Shown: piece after piece, positions 1 through 11,676 of the stretch | Numbering within the stretch: position 1 is the stretch's first letter | How the letters are laid out: each line of letters opens with the position of its first letter | Assembly (NCBI RefSeq): GCF_963082655.1 | Contig: NC_081552.1 | Location: 68,803,465-68,867,464 of the forward strand | DNA length: 64,000 nt | Direction: 5' to 3' | From: Stomoxys calcitrans | Lineage: Eukaryota > Arthropoda > Insecta > Diptera > Muscidae | Notes under the pieces: generated by a model | The model's input: the letters and a program-made list of their open reading frames with translations, nothing else | Database searches by the model: none | What the model was told of the DNA's origin: nothing | Made by a program: the position numbers and the translations under genes

Positions 1-495
1 CTGCCATATAGACCGATCCTCCGATTTAGGGTCTAAGGCCCATAAATGCCACATTTATTATCTGATTTCGCTGAATTTTGGGACAGTGAGTTGTGTTAGG
101 TCCCTCTACATTCTACGTTAGTTTGGCTCAGATCGGTCCAGATTTGGATATAGCTGCCATTGAGACCGATCTCTCGGTTTAGGTTTTGGGGCCATGAAAG
201 GCGCGTTTATTGTCCGATTTTGCCGAGATTTGGGACCGTTCGTTGTATTACGCTCTTCGGCGTCCTTGTTCAATTTGGCTCAGATCGTTACAGATTTGAA
301 TATAGCTGCCATATAGACCGATCTCCCCATTTAAGGTTTTGGGCCATAAAAGGCGCATTTATTGTCCGATTTCGCCGAAATTTGGGACAGTTCGTTGTGT
401 TAGGCTTTTCGACATCCGTGTCGCATATGTCGCAGATCGGTTTATTTTTAGTTATAGCTTCTAAAAAGACCGAACTTAACGTCTTTTTACTTGTT
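1..495 (+). mobile_element. HINE family A (DINE-1/Helentron-like), 3' part, cut by window edge
   Basis: Tandem degenerate monomers carrying 'gctgccatatagaccgat' and 'ggacagt(g/t)..ttgtgttaggc', ending in the family A terminus 'ctttttacttgt'. The 5' core lies outside the window. The same monomers recur at 11.7-13.3 and 31.1-32.4 kb, where the element is complete. Any reading frame through it is a by-product. Confidence 0.8.
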
Positions 496-734
496 TTTGT
501 TTTAATTATAATTTACCCAAATTAGATTAAAATTTGCAAACTTATTTGGAATAAGTAATTTACTTTATTTTATGCGCACAATTTTTCTGAGTGTGGAAGA
601 AATATAGCAGTAAACTTGCTGGGATTTATCTATTGCTGGCTGCACCCACTGCTTTTATCATATTACCTATGGCCACCAATAATGTAAAAAACATTTTTAT
701 GAAAAACAACCATTTGCCAAATTTCATTGATAGT

Positions 735-1548
735 GTTGAACAAATGCTACAAAAATTTGCATAAATACTTCTTATTAGCGCAGGTTGGTTGTCATTGGCA
801 TCGGTCTATTTTTTGGTATAGCTGCCATATAAACCGATATCGGATCTTGACTTCCCAATTCTTATTCGATTTGGCTAAAATTTTGCACCAAATGTTTTTT
901 TTTTTGGCTTCCAACAACTCTGCCATGTATGGTCCAAATCATTTCATAACCTGATAAAGCTCCCACAGTTCTAGACTTCGTGAGCCTCCAGGAAGTGCAA
1001 TTATTATCCGATTTGGCTGAAATTTTGCATGAAGTGTTTTAGTTTGACCGTCAACTGACCGTCAATTGTGCCAAACATGGCCCAAATCGGTTCACAACCT
1101 GATGTAGCTCCAATATAAACCTCTCTCCCGATTATACTTCTTAAGCCTCTAGAGGGAGCAAGTTTTATTCGATTTGGCCGAAATTTAGCACAATGACTTC
1201 TTGTACGACTTTTAACATAAGTGTTAAATATGACCAGAATCAGTTCATAACCTGGTATAGTTCACATATAAACAAATCTCCCAATTTTATTTCTTGATCC
1301 ACTAGAAGGCTCAAATTTAATTTTGGCTGAAATTTCGCACAATGAATTCCCCTTTGGTCTTCAACAGCCAAACCAAATATGGCCCCAATCAGTTCATAAC
1401 TTGGCATAGCTTAAATAGCATAGCAATTCTTATCCATTATCCATTGTTTGTCTATAATGAGATATCGACCAAAGAAATTGACAAATGTGATCCATAGTGG
1501 AGGGTATATACGATTCGGCCCGGTCGAACTTGTCACGGTTTTACTTGT
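735..1548 (+). mobile_element. HINE family A, 5'-truncated copy
   Basis: Starts inside the internal monomers ('cttcttattagcgcaggttgg') and runs to the 3' end: a subterminal GTGGAGGGTATAT, the hairpin TTCGGCCCGGTCGAA and the terminus 'ttttacttgt'. It is strongly diverged from the other copies, so it is an old insertion. Confidence 0.75.
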
Positions 1549-2379
1549 TTATCTACTTATTTGTATCACTACTTAACATTTTATACCCATCTTGCACATC
1601 AATTCGGTACCCTACGTGAATCCTTATTTAACGGTTAACAGATGAAAATCTTCTTTAAATTAAATTTGTTCAAATAATATTTTCCCTTTGGGTCATGGAA
1701 AGGATTTTTTATTTCCCAGGCGACTATATTCCTTTATATTGGTCTTTTTCCCTAATTTATTGAATAAAACGAATTCGATTTAAGTAGCCAAAACCATTTA
1801 TCTCATTGTTTTGTTCTAAACCACACCCTATATTTATATATATAAACATATAAACAATTTAAATGTTTTATAATCTAAAAGTATATGATTCCCTTTGAGT
1901 AACAAAAATCTACGAGTTGAAAAGGAAGGCAGACCGAAATAAAAAATTAAAACACTAATGTTTGTCATACGAATGACTAAAATGGTGTAAGTGAGACTAT
2001 TCAGGATCTACATTCCAATACGGAAATTCCACGTTTGATTTGATGCTAGGGCTAACTTTGATCCCGAAGATATTATACGTCGTTATTATGGTATTTATAT
2101 ATTGTCCCAACTCCAATCATGTCAAGCCTACTATTTACGCATACATGATCAAATGCTTTTAATGAGGTGTGGCCATTTAACAATATGTAATAGCCTAGCG
2201 TGCCGAACGCTATGTCAAGTCTCCCCAAGATGAGAAGCAATTAATGCTCTAAGGTGTTGTGAACAACGAAAACAAAGGATTGGACTACTAACACTTTCCT
2301 TTCAATAGATTCATATAATTCTGCAACGACTGGCGCTGATGGGCAAACCATAGAAATCCAACAGGTTCTTATCATACAG
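1549..2379. other. AT-rich unique stretch, no gene seen
   Basis: I find no long frame or repeat family here. A pyrimidine-rich 'tttcctttcaatag' at about 2296-2309 looks like a 3' splice site just before the T/S-rich minisatellite. It could be the relic of an intron-exon border of the decayed mucin-like gene downstream. Confidence 0.5.
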
Positions 2380-3875
2380 AACGGCAACTTCCACTACTAG
2401 CGGAACAACAACTACAAGAAGGACAACTACCTCAACCATAGTACCTTCAATACGGCCAACTACTAGAGGTACATGGGCAAGTTCTACAGCACATTCAAAA
2501 TGATCGACAACTACGAGAACTTTAACTTTGCCTGCAACAAAAGGCCATCAACTACAGAAACTTCAACTTGGGCAACCCCTACAAGAGCTTCAAAATGGTC
2601 GACCACCACAGGAACTTCCAACTGCTCAACAACTAAAGGAACTTACAAATTCTCGACCACCACAGAAACATCAACTTGGCCAATAACCCTAGGATGTTCA
2701 ACGTGGCCAACAAATTAAGGAACATCAACTTGGCCAACGACTACAAGAACATCAACTTGGCCAAGAACTACAAGAACATCAGTGTGCCCGACCATCTCAG
2801 GAACATCAACATGGCCAACTACTACAGGGACTTTAAGAGGGACAGCGACTACGGAATCTTCAACTTGGCCCATCACAACACAAACTTCAACAGGAACCTC
2901 AGCCTGGTCCACAACCACAGGAACATCAATATGGTCGACCACCATGGGGTCATCAATACATCCACCATTCACAGGATCTTTAACTTGACCAAGGACTACA
3001 GGAACTTCAACTTCAACGGGAATCTCAACTATATACGTGGCCGACCACTTCAAGAACTTCAACATGGAACCTCCACTTGACAAACTACAACAGAAACATC
3101 AACATTGCCAACAATAACAGGAATTCCCACTAGGCCAATGAATACAGGAACATCAGCATGGCCGAACACTTCAGGAACATCAACATGGCCAACTTCTAAA
3201 GGGACTTTAACAATGCCAACAGTTACAGGATCTTCAAGTTATCCAACTACAACAAAAACTTCATCTTGGCCAACTACCACAGGAACATCAACATGTCCGA
3301 CCACCACCGGAACGTCAACGTGGCCAACTACATCAGGAACAACCTGGCCAGCGACTACAGGAACTTCAACATGACCGACTACCTCAGGAACAACACATTG
3401 AAATTGGCAAACGACTACAGGAGCATCGACTTGGCCGAAAACAACATGTAGTCCCACATGGTCCACTACAACGGGAATTTCAATATGGCCAACTACAACT
3501 TCAACTTAGCAAACTTCATCAGAATCTTCAACGTTGCCGACTACCACAGAAACTATAACTTCGACGACCACTACACGAACAAGAGCTTTGCCAACAACTG
3601 CAAGAACTTTGGCTAGGTCAACAACTACTGGAATTACAACTTGGTCAACTACAACAGAAAGATTAACATGGTCGACTAAAACAGGAACTGCAACTTGGCC
3701 AACGATAAGAAGAACTTTTCTTGACCAATAACAACGACCTCGATAGGAACAACAACTTGGACCACAACTAACAATCATAAATCTGGTCAACAACTGCAAG
3801 AACCTCAAAATAGCTCACGACTTCAGTAGCAACAACTTGGTCACGGCTCCACCATCACCATTGGAACATCCCGAC
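2380..3875 (+). pseudogene. Decayed mucin-like Thr/Ser/Pro minisatellite coding region
   Basis: About 1.5 kb of degenerate 27-30-bp tandem units of the type 'aact..tggccaac(t/g)actacagga'. On the + strand they read as repeats close to TTTGTSTWPT, a Thr/Ser-rich, O-glycosylation-type sequence with a regularly spaced Trp-Pro. The T/S-rich frame is broken: a stop near 2504 with a frame change soon after, a TAA near 2716, another stop near 2986 and a frame change near 3090. The pieces 2560-2718, 2719-2988, 3105-3374 and 3534-3731 are the longest clean parts. The opposite strand also reads a repetitive Val/Asp frame, as expected of any tandem array. I infer an inactivated secreted mucin or peritrophin-like gene, or an expanded exon of one. 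No signal peptide or flanking domain is visible, so a simple non-coding minisatellite remains possible. Confidence 0.5.
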
Positions 3876-3983
3876 AACCAACTAAAAATTTTAAATTTAA
3901 ACCCAAATTTTTGGTAAAATATCCAGTATCATATAGAATTTTGTATGTGTATTCTATCCCCAATTTTTTGAAAGCCATGTCTA

Positions 3984-4970
3984 ACAAGTAAAAGCGTGCT
4001 AAGTTCGGCCGGGCCGAATCTTATATACCCTCCAATAGGGGATCGCATTTGTCGAGTTCTTTTCCCGTCATCTCTTCTTAGACAAAAAACGATATAAGAT
4101 TTGCTCTGCTATTAGAGCGATATTAAGAAATGGTCCAGTTTGGACCACAATGAAATTATATGTTGGAGACCTGTGTAAAATGTCAGCCAATTCGAATAAG
4201 AATTGCGCCCTTTGGGTGCTCAAGAAGTAATATTAAGAGTGATCGATCTATATGGGAGCTGTATCGGGCTATAGACCGATTCAGACCATATTAAACACGT
4301 ATGTTGATGGTCATGAGAGGATCCGTCGTACAAAATTTCAGGAAAATCGGATAATAATTGCGACCTCTAGAGGCTCAAGAAGTCAAGATCCCAGATCGGT
4401 TTATATGGCAGCTGTATCAGGCTATGAACCGATTTGAACCTTATTTGACACAGCTGTTGAAAGTTAGAATAAAATAAGTCATGCAAAATTTCAGCCAAAT
4501 CGGATAGGAATCGCGACCTCTAGAAGTTCAAGAAGTCTAGTCCCCAGATCGGTTTATATGACAGCTATATCAGGTTATGGGCCGATTTCAACCATACTTG
4601 GCACAGTTATTGGATATCATAACAAAACACGTCGTGCAAAATTTCATTCCAATCGGATAAGAATTGCGCACTCTAGGGGCTCAAGAGGTTAAGACCCAAG
4701 ATCGGTTTATATGGCAGCTATATCAAAACATGGACCGATATGGCTCATTTACAGTACCAACTGACCTACACTAATAAGAAGTGTTTGCGCAAAATTTCAA
4801 ACGGCTAGCTTTACTCCTTCGGAAGTTAGCGTGCCTTCGACAGACAGACAGACGGACGGACGGACGGACGGACGGACTGACGGACATGGCTAGATCGACA
4901 TAAAATGTAGCGACGATCGAATATTTCGAGTAGTTACAAACAGAATGACGAAATTATGGTGGAGGGTATA
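3984..4970 (-). mobile_element. HINE family A, complete copy, minus orientation
   Basis: On the + strand it begins 'acaagtaaaagcgtgctaag', passes the hairpin TTCGGCCGGGCCGAA and TATATACCCTCC, then about four internal monomers of roughly 150 bp, the (GACR)n tract at about 4845-4885, the diverged core, and ends 'atggtggagggtata'. The subterminal GGTGGAGGGTATA/TATACCCTCC inverted repeat and the terminal hairpin are the hallmarks of HINE/DINE-1. Confidence 0.85.
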
Positions 4971-5016
4971 AAAATCAATCCAAAAGTTTAATAGGAAATT
5001 AATATTATTAAAAAAC

Positions 5017-6357
5017 CAGTAAGGAAAGACAAAAGTCGGGCGGGGTCGACTGTATAATACCATACACTACCTAGTACACGTGCTGCTTTTAATATATAAA
5101 ACGTATCTCCAAATCTAGACAGACCTTAATACTGAAATATTGACATATCGGATAAAAAATAGAACATCTCACACCTTATATTGTAGAGATGTGACCAAGA
5201 TTATGGCTTTTACTGCCTTAAAAGACCATATCGGATAAAATATATACATTTGAGCTTTATCTAAATCAGGACCGATTTTAATGAAATTTTTCGGACGTAT
5301 TGGAACGTCAAATAAAACGTCTCATGCAAAATCGGACGAAAAATGTGGTTTCTACAGGCAAAAATCTATTTCTAATCTAGTCTAAATCTTAAAGGACCAT
5401 ATCGGACAAAATATATATAGGGGAGCTATGTCTTAATCTAGAGCGATTTATATGAAATTTTGCACTCGGATTGGGACTTTAAAAAAAAAAAACAACTCGC
5501 CCCAATTTTTTATAAATCGGGCCAAAATTGTGCCTACTACAACCTTTAAAGTCCAAATCGGATGAAAAATATACATGGAAGGCATATCTAAATCTGAATC
5601 GATTTTAAAAAAATTCTGCACACATATGAAGACGTCAAAAGTAAAGATCCAACCAAAATTTTAGCTGCTATAGTCATTAAATTCCATATCGGATGAAAGT
5701 TATATATGGGAGCTATATCTAAATCTGGACCGATTTTGACGAAAATTTTGCACACATATAAGGACGTTGAATAAAACACCCTACGCCAAATTTTGTAAAG
5801 ATCGGACTAAAATTGTGGTTTCTTCCGCCTTAAAAGGTCATATCTGATGAAAGATATATATGAAAGCTATATCTAAATCTGAGCCGATTTTTATGAAATT
5901 TTGCACATATATGAGGACGTTGAATAAAACATCCTATGTCAAAGTTTGTAAATTTCGGACCGAAATTGTGGCTGCTATAGCCATAAAACTCCACATTGGA
6001 TGAAAGATATATATGGAAACTATATATAATTTGAACCGATTTTAATGAAATTTTGCACAAATATAAAGACGTCAAATAAAGCACTTTATGCCAATTTTTG
6101 TAAAGGTCGGACCGAAATTGTGGCTCCTACAGCCTTAAAAGGCCGAATCGGATGATGGATATATATGGCAGCTATATCGAACTCTGAACCAATTTTATTC
6201 AAAATTAATAGCGTTCGTTCTTGGGCCAAGAAAGAGACTTGTGCATAGCTAAATCGAATCAGGAAGTGATTCTAAGCCGATCGGTATTCTTATCAGTGGG
6301 TCTAGCTCTTCTCCTTATAAGTGTTGCAAAGAAATTAACAAAGTTATAATACCCTGT
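5017..6357 (-). mobile_element. HINE family B, complete copy
   Basis: Begins 'cagtaaggaaagac' with the hairpin AGTCGGGCGGGGTCGACT at about 5034-5051, then tandem monomers of about 120 bp ('gatgaaagatatatatgg.agctatatctaaatctg'), and ends 'aagttataataccctgt'. The architecture matches family A (terminal AAGTAA, hairpin, TATA.TACC subterminal repeat, internal monomers), but the sequences differ. Confidence 0.75.
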
Positions 6358-7293
6358 AAATATTTTCGTATTTTTAACATCACCAATTATTCTGGAATAT
6401 TTCCCCAAATGCTTCAATAATGCATTTAGAGTATGTGTAAATTATTTTGAAGCAATTCAATCGGGTTAAGATTTTGGCTTGTTGACCTAAAAAGGCAAAT
6501 AGAGGGAACGGATTGTATGAAGGATATATCCGTTTAAAGTTCTCTGAGCAACATTTAGTGAGGATTATAGAGGGCAAAACTTTACATCCATTACCAATTT
6601 TCCACCAAATGGGTTCATCATTGGTAGATCGACTTAGAAATCTATTCTGAGTTCGGCTAAGGGCCAAACAATTTGATAATAACACCATCATTCCAAACTA
6701 TGTGAGTTCAGGTAATGATTGAAAATAAGCGTCATCATTAAAGCAATTCAGATTTAGCTGCAATGGCAACACACTATATTCGATTTTCACCAAAGATCTA
6801 CCAAAATATAACTGTGATATTTGCGTGGACTTGAAATTATCTAAGTGATTAAGTGTAAACTACAATAATGACATAACCGAAAATAGTATTATTTTCTTGA
6901 GTAATTCTTCAACAACGGCAAGTTGCGCGCGTCTCCATTATAATCTGAAGAGTCTTAATTGTGTCATGAATACCATCTTATATATGATAACTTGTGCTGT
7001 CAGAGTTCAAAAGTCCAATATTTAATCTTTATTTACCCCTTCAGCAACTGATAGCCAAATAAGATATAGATTTCTTTGACGAAATTTCTTAAAATAATTT
7101 AATTTTTTTCACAGAAGCAATCAAAACATTTTATAGCATTGTCTCAATATAATTAAGTGTAATAAGTTCCAAGTTTTTAAAGAATCGGAATTTAAAAATT
7201 GGAAAATATTAAAAAAATTTTAAATGAGAAAAAATTTCTGCCATTATCCGAACTAGGAATTAATTTCGAAGCGTCTAGATCTCCTTCACACCT
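6358..7293. other. AT-rich stretch without recognisable gene
   Basis: A 103-codon minus-strand frame at 6380-6691 shows no motif I recognise, no signal peptide and no splice context. I do not call it a gene. The rest is AT-rich and stop-dense in all frames. Confidence 0.4.
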
Positions 7294-8426
7294 TTTTATA
7301 CCCTCCACTATAGGATGGGGGGTACACTAATTTCGTCGTTCTGTTTGTAACTACTCGAAATATTCGTCTGAGACCCCATAAAGTATATATATTCTTGATC
7401 GTCGCGTCATTTTATGTCGATCTAGCCAGGTCCGTCCGTCCGTCCACCTGTGTGTCGAAAGCACTCTAACTTCCGAAGAAGTAAAGCTAGCAGCTTAAAA
7501 TTTTGCACAAATATTTCTTATTTGTGTATGTCGGTTGGTATTGTAAATGGGCCATATCGGTTCATGTTTTGACATAGCTGCCATATAAACCGATCTTGGG
7601 TCTTGACTTCTTGAGCCTCTAGAGTGCGCAATTCTTATCCGATTGGAATGAAATTTTGCCCGACGTGTTTTGTTATGATATCCAACAATTGTGCCAAGTA
7701 TGGTTCAAATCGGTCCATAACCGGATATAGCTGGCATATAAACCGATCTGGGGTCTTGACTTCTTGAGCCTCTAGAGTGCGCAATTCTTATCCGATTGGA
7801 ATGAAATTTTGCACGACGTGGTTTGTTATGATATCCAACAACTGTGTCTAGTATCGTTCAAATCGGTTCATAACCTGATATAGCTGTCATATAAACCGAT
7901 CTTGGGTCTTGACTTCTTGAGCCTCTAGAGGGCCCAATTCCTATCCGATTTGGCTGAAATTTTGCATGACGTATTTTATTCTTACTTTCAACAACTGTGT
8001 CAAATAAAGTACAAGTCGGTTCATAACCTGACACAGCTGCCATATAAACCGTTCTGGGATCTTGACTTCTTGAGCCTCTAGAGGTCGCCATTATTATCCG
8101 ATTTGCCTGAAATTTTGTATGACGGATCCTCTCATGACCATCAACATACGTGTTTATTATGGTCTGAAGCCCGATACAGCTCTCCTATAAATCAATCTGT
8201 CTATTTTACTTCTTGAGACCCTAAAGGGCGCAATTTTTATTCGAATTGGCTGACATTTGACACAGGTTTAGAACATATCCTGATATCGCTCTAATGGCAG
8301 AGAAAATCTTTTCTTATATCCTGTTTTGCCTAAGAAGAGATGCCGGGAAATGAACTCGACAAATGCGATCCATGGTGGAGGGTATATAAGATTCGGCCCG
8401 GCCGAACTTAGCTCGCTTTACTTGTT
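7294..8426 (+). mobile_element. HINE family A, complete copy, plus orientation
   Basis: Begins 'tataccctccactatagg', carries the core 'ataaagtatatatattcttg' near 7378-7397 and 'gtccgtccgtccacctg', then four tandem monomers with 'cttgacttcttgagcctcta', and ends with TTCGGCCCGGCCGAA and 'ctttacttgt'. It is a useful reference copy for the plus orientation. Confidence 0.88.
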
Positions 8427-8449
8427 TTATTCTTCATACCATACCGAAT

Positions 8450-8897
8450 AAGAATAATCGAGAGGCCGGTTTATATGGGAGCTGTACCAGGTTATAGACC
8501 GATTGGGACCGTACTTGGCACAGTTCTTGGAAGACATAACAGAACACCATGTACAATATTTCAGCCACATCGGATGAAAATTGCGGTTTCCATAAGCTCA
8601 AGAAGTCAAATCGGAAGATCGGTTTATATGGGAGCTATATCCAAGTCTGAACCGATATGGCCTATTTGCAATACGCAACGACCTTCATCAATAGTAAGAA
8701 TCTGTGCAAATTTTCATACGCCTAGCTTTACGCGTTCGACCACTATCGTGATTTCAACAGACGGACTGACGAACATGGCTAGATCGACTCAGAAAGTCGA
8801 GATGATCCAAAATATATATTCTTTATGTGGTCGCACATCAGTATTTCGAGGTGTTACAAACGAAATGACTAGGTTAGTATACCCCCATCCTATGGTG
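8450..8897 (-). mobile_element. HINE family A fragment, minus orientation
   Basis: It lies head to head with the copy at 7294-8426 after about 25 bp. It contains two monomers, a short (GACG) tract, the core ('atccaaaatatatattcttt') and the terminal 'acccccatcctatggtg'. The hairpin end is missing. Confidence 0.75.
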
Positions 8898-9329
8898 ACC
8901 CCCGCATTTTTTTAAAAACCAAAAATTGAGAAATTATTTTGTCACTGTGAAATTCATAAAGACCCCTCAATGTTTTTTTTTTTTGAAATTGTCGTCGCTG
9001 TTGGGTGCAGGAATTAACCCATCGGCAGTGACATTTGGTCATAAAGTCAGAGCTTAATTTTGTACCGATTGCCAACATAATATTTATAGGCCGAGCTTAA
9101 TCTTTCAAAGCCTTCGAAGTGTGGTTATCTTTGCAAATATCTTTGTTTTATAGTGAAAGTTTCTGCGAATCACCTTCAATATTTTGCTGAAATTTTTCAC
9201 TTACGCTCATTTTTTGTCTCAAACTAGTTTTATGATTTCAACAGGTTAATGTTTGTGTCGGTCTGTTGGCTTTAAATGACTTTTATTCCAATAAAATTTT
9301 ACGCAAACAAACTGAAAACATGAAGCAAC

Positions 9330-10316
9330 TATAATGATATGATGTCCAATGCCTCTTTTTCAAGCGTACGATAGTTCCAATTGCTTTTGATCAAAGCTCG
9401 AGACACGAATGCTATGGGTCTAAGATCCTTATCCATCGTGTGTGATAAAACACCAGCTACGGCTGAATTACACTTAATGGTGTCATAAGATTTTGACATT
9501 GCTTCGACCAAATAAATGTGTTGCCCTTTTGCAATAAACCATATAATAGAGCCATTTTCCACTCAAAATTCTCTATAAACTGGGAGTAATAGTTAACCAT
9601 TCCACTGAATGCTCTCACTTCCGAAACAGTAGGCCTGGAGCATTCAAAATGCTTAAAATGTTATCGTTCGTTTTACTCAGGCCGCTCTTCTCAATTGTTA
9701 ATCCGAAATAACTTATTTTTGGCTGAAAATTTTGCACTTGTTCTTATTTAGCCTTAAGCCAACAGTCTGAAGTTTCTCCAAAATCCTCGTCAGAATACTT
9801 AAGTGTTCCCCATCATTTCTACCCGTAACAGTGATATCATCCTGGTATACCACATCATTTGGTATACCCCGCAACAAACTCTCCTTCGTCTTCTGGAAAA
9901 TACCCGCGGCAACCTTTATTCCAAAGCGAGGCCGCTTTACCTCAAATGTTCCTATATGGGTACTCCAAGCACACAACATTTGTGATTTCTTATTCAAAAG
10001 CAATTAGTTATAATTCTCCTCCCTGATGAGCTGAAAAAATATTGGAAATCAGATAAGTATTTATTCAACGTGACCTTATAGTCCACGCAAATTCTTAAAT
10101 GCCTATTTGGCTTCAAGACTCGAACAAGAGGTGTTCCCCCAATCCGAATTGACTGTCTGATCTAAAATATCATCGTTTATCATTCTACGTAACTTACTCT
10201 CAACTTTTTCTTTCCACGCCAGGGGCACTGAACGTGGCTTAAAAAAAGCAGGTTTAGCACAATCAACTAATTGTAATGAAACTTCAAAGTTTTTGTACGT
10301 TCCAACACCATTACTA
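9330..10316 (-). pseudogene. Ty3/gypsy-type LTR retrotransposon pol relic (RT and RNase H parts)
   Basis: Read on the minus strand from 10316 down: an N-terminal RT segment (a conserved 'SDWGTP' followed by 'LRICVDYKVTL'-type residues) that needs one frame change, then the frame 10003-9713 with 'FGIKVAAGIFQ' and the catalytic box VVYQDDITVTG. A third frame, 9562-9329, holds the RNase H-side motif 'GVLSHTMD..LRPIAFVSRAL' followed by 'LEKEALDII'. This is the gypsy order RT to RNase H. The box reads YQDD where the family usually has YLDD or YVDD. Several stops and frame changes separate the parts, so the element is dead. It is cut at 10317 by a HINE and at 9330 by unrelated sequence. No LTR, gag, protease or integrase is visible. 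Confidence 0.85.
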
Positions 10317-11450
10317 ACAAGTAAAGCGTGCTAAGTTCGGCCGGGCCGAATCTTATATACCCTCCACCATGGATCGCATTTGTCGAGTTCTTCTCCCGGC
10401 ATTTCTTATTAGCCAAAAAAGGATATAAGAAAAGATTTGCTCTGCTATTAGAGCGATATCAAGATATGGTCCGGTTTGGACCACTATTAAATGATATGTT
10501 GGAGACCTGTGTAAAATGTCAGCCAATTCGAATAAGAATTGCGCCCTTTGGGGGCTCAAGAAGTTAAATAGAGAGATCGATTTATATGGGCTATAGACCG
10601 ATTCAGACCATAATAAACACATATGTTGATGGTGAAGAGAGGATCCGTCGTACAAAATTACAGGCAAATTGGATAATAATTGCGACCTCTAGAGGCTCAA
10701 GAAGTCAAGATCCCAGATCGGTTTAAATGGCAGCTATATAAGGTTATGAAACGATTTGAAACTTATTTGACACAGTAATGGAAAGTAAGAATAAAACACG
10801 TCATGCAATATTTCAGCCAAATCGGATAGGCATTGCGCCCTCTCGAAGCCCAGATCTGTTAATATGACAGCTATATCAGGTTATGAACCGATTTGAACCA
10901 TACATGGCACAGTTGTTGGATATCATAGCAAATACTTCGTGCAAAAGTTCATTCAAATCTAATAAGAATTGCACCCTCTAGAGACTCAAGAAGTCAAGAC
11001 CCAAGATCGGTTTCTATGGCAGCTATATCAGGTTATGGAGCGATTTGAACCATACATGGCACAGTTGTTGGATATCATAACAAAACACGTCGTGCAAAAT
11101 TTCATTCCAATCGGATAAGAATTGCGCACTCTAGAGTCAAGACCCAAGATCGGTTTATATGCCAGCTATATCAAAACATGGACCAATATGGTCCATTAAC
11201 AATCCCAACCGACCTACACTAATAAGAAGTATTTGTGCAAAATTTCAAGCGGCTAGCTTTACTCCTTCGGAAGTTAGCGTGGTTTTGACAGACAGACAGA
11301 CGGACGGACGGACGGACATGGCTGGATCGACATAAAATGTCGCGACGATCAAGAATATATATACTTTATGGGGTCTCAGACGAATATTTCGAGTAGTTAC
11401 AAACAGAATGACGAAATTAGTATACCCCCCATCCTATGGTGGAGGGTATA
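10317..11450 (-). mobile_element. HINE family A, complete copy, minus orientation
   Basis: Runs from 'acaagtaaagcgtgctaag' with hairpin TTCGGCCGGGCCGAA through five monomers, (GACG)n at about 11289-11320 and the core to 'atggtggagggtata'. It interrupts the gypsy relic at 10316/10317. A 75-bp second fragment of its 5' end lies at about 11534-11608, showing repeated insertion at one spot. Confidence 0.87.
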
Positions 11451-11533
11451 AAAACGCAATTACAGAGTCACAAGCTGTAAAAAATTTGTCAACGCCGACT
11501 ATATGAAAAATCCGCAATTACTTTTTGGGCAAC

Positions 11534-11608
11534 CCAGGCGAATATTTCGAGTAGTTACAAACAGAATGACGAGATTAGTATAGCCCCCATCCTATGGCGG
11601 AGGGTATA
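11534..11608 (-). mobile_element. HINE family A terminal fragment
   Basis: Carries only 'gcgaatatttcgagtagttac' to 'atggcggagggtata', the 5' terminal part of family A, between two complete copies of opposite orientation. Confidence 0.7.
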
Positions 11609-11676
11609 AAAAAGGTGGTAGAACCAAAAATCAGAAACACGAAGAGATTTCAAAGTTATTGCAGTTGTAAACTTTT

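Noticed and set aside
2715..3083. Minus-strand Val/Asp-rich repetitive frame as a coding region
   Set aside because: Tandem DNA repeats give repeated peptides in all frames. The plus-strand T/S/P reading fits known mucin-type repeats better, and neither is intact.
4252..4437. Recurrent short frames reading 'M.A.SGY.PI', and similar frames in many places (e.g. 7858-8091, 8475-8915, 28599-29015, 59369-59812)
   Set aside because: They are frames through HINE internal monomers. They recur because the element recurs, in both orientations and with breaks.
6380..6691. 103-codon minus-strand frame as a gene
   Set aside because: No motif, no start or splice context and no repeat of it elsewhere. Its length is within chance expectation for this composition.
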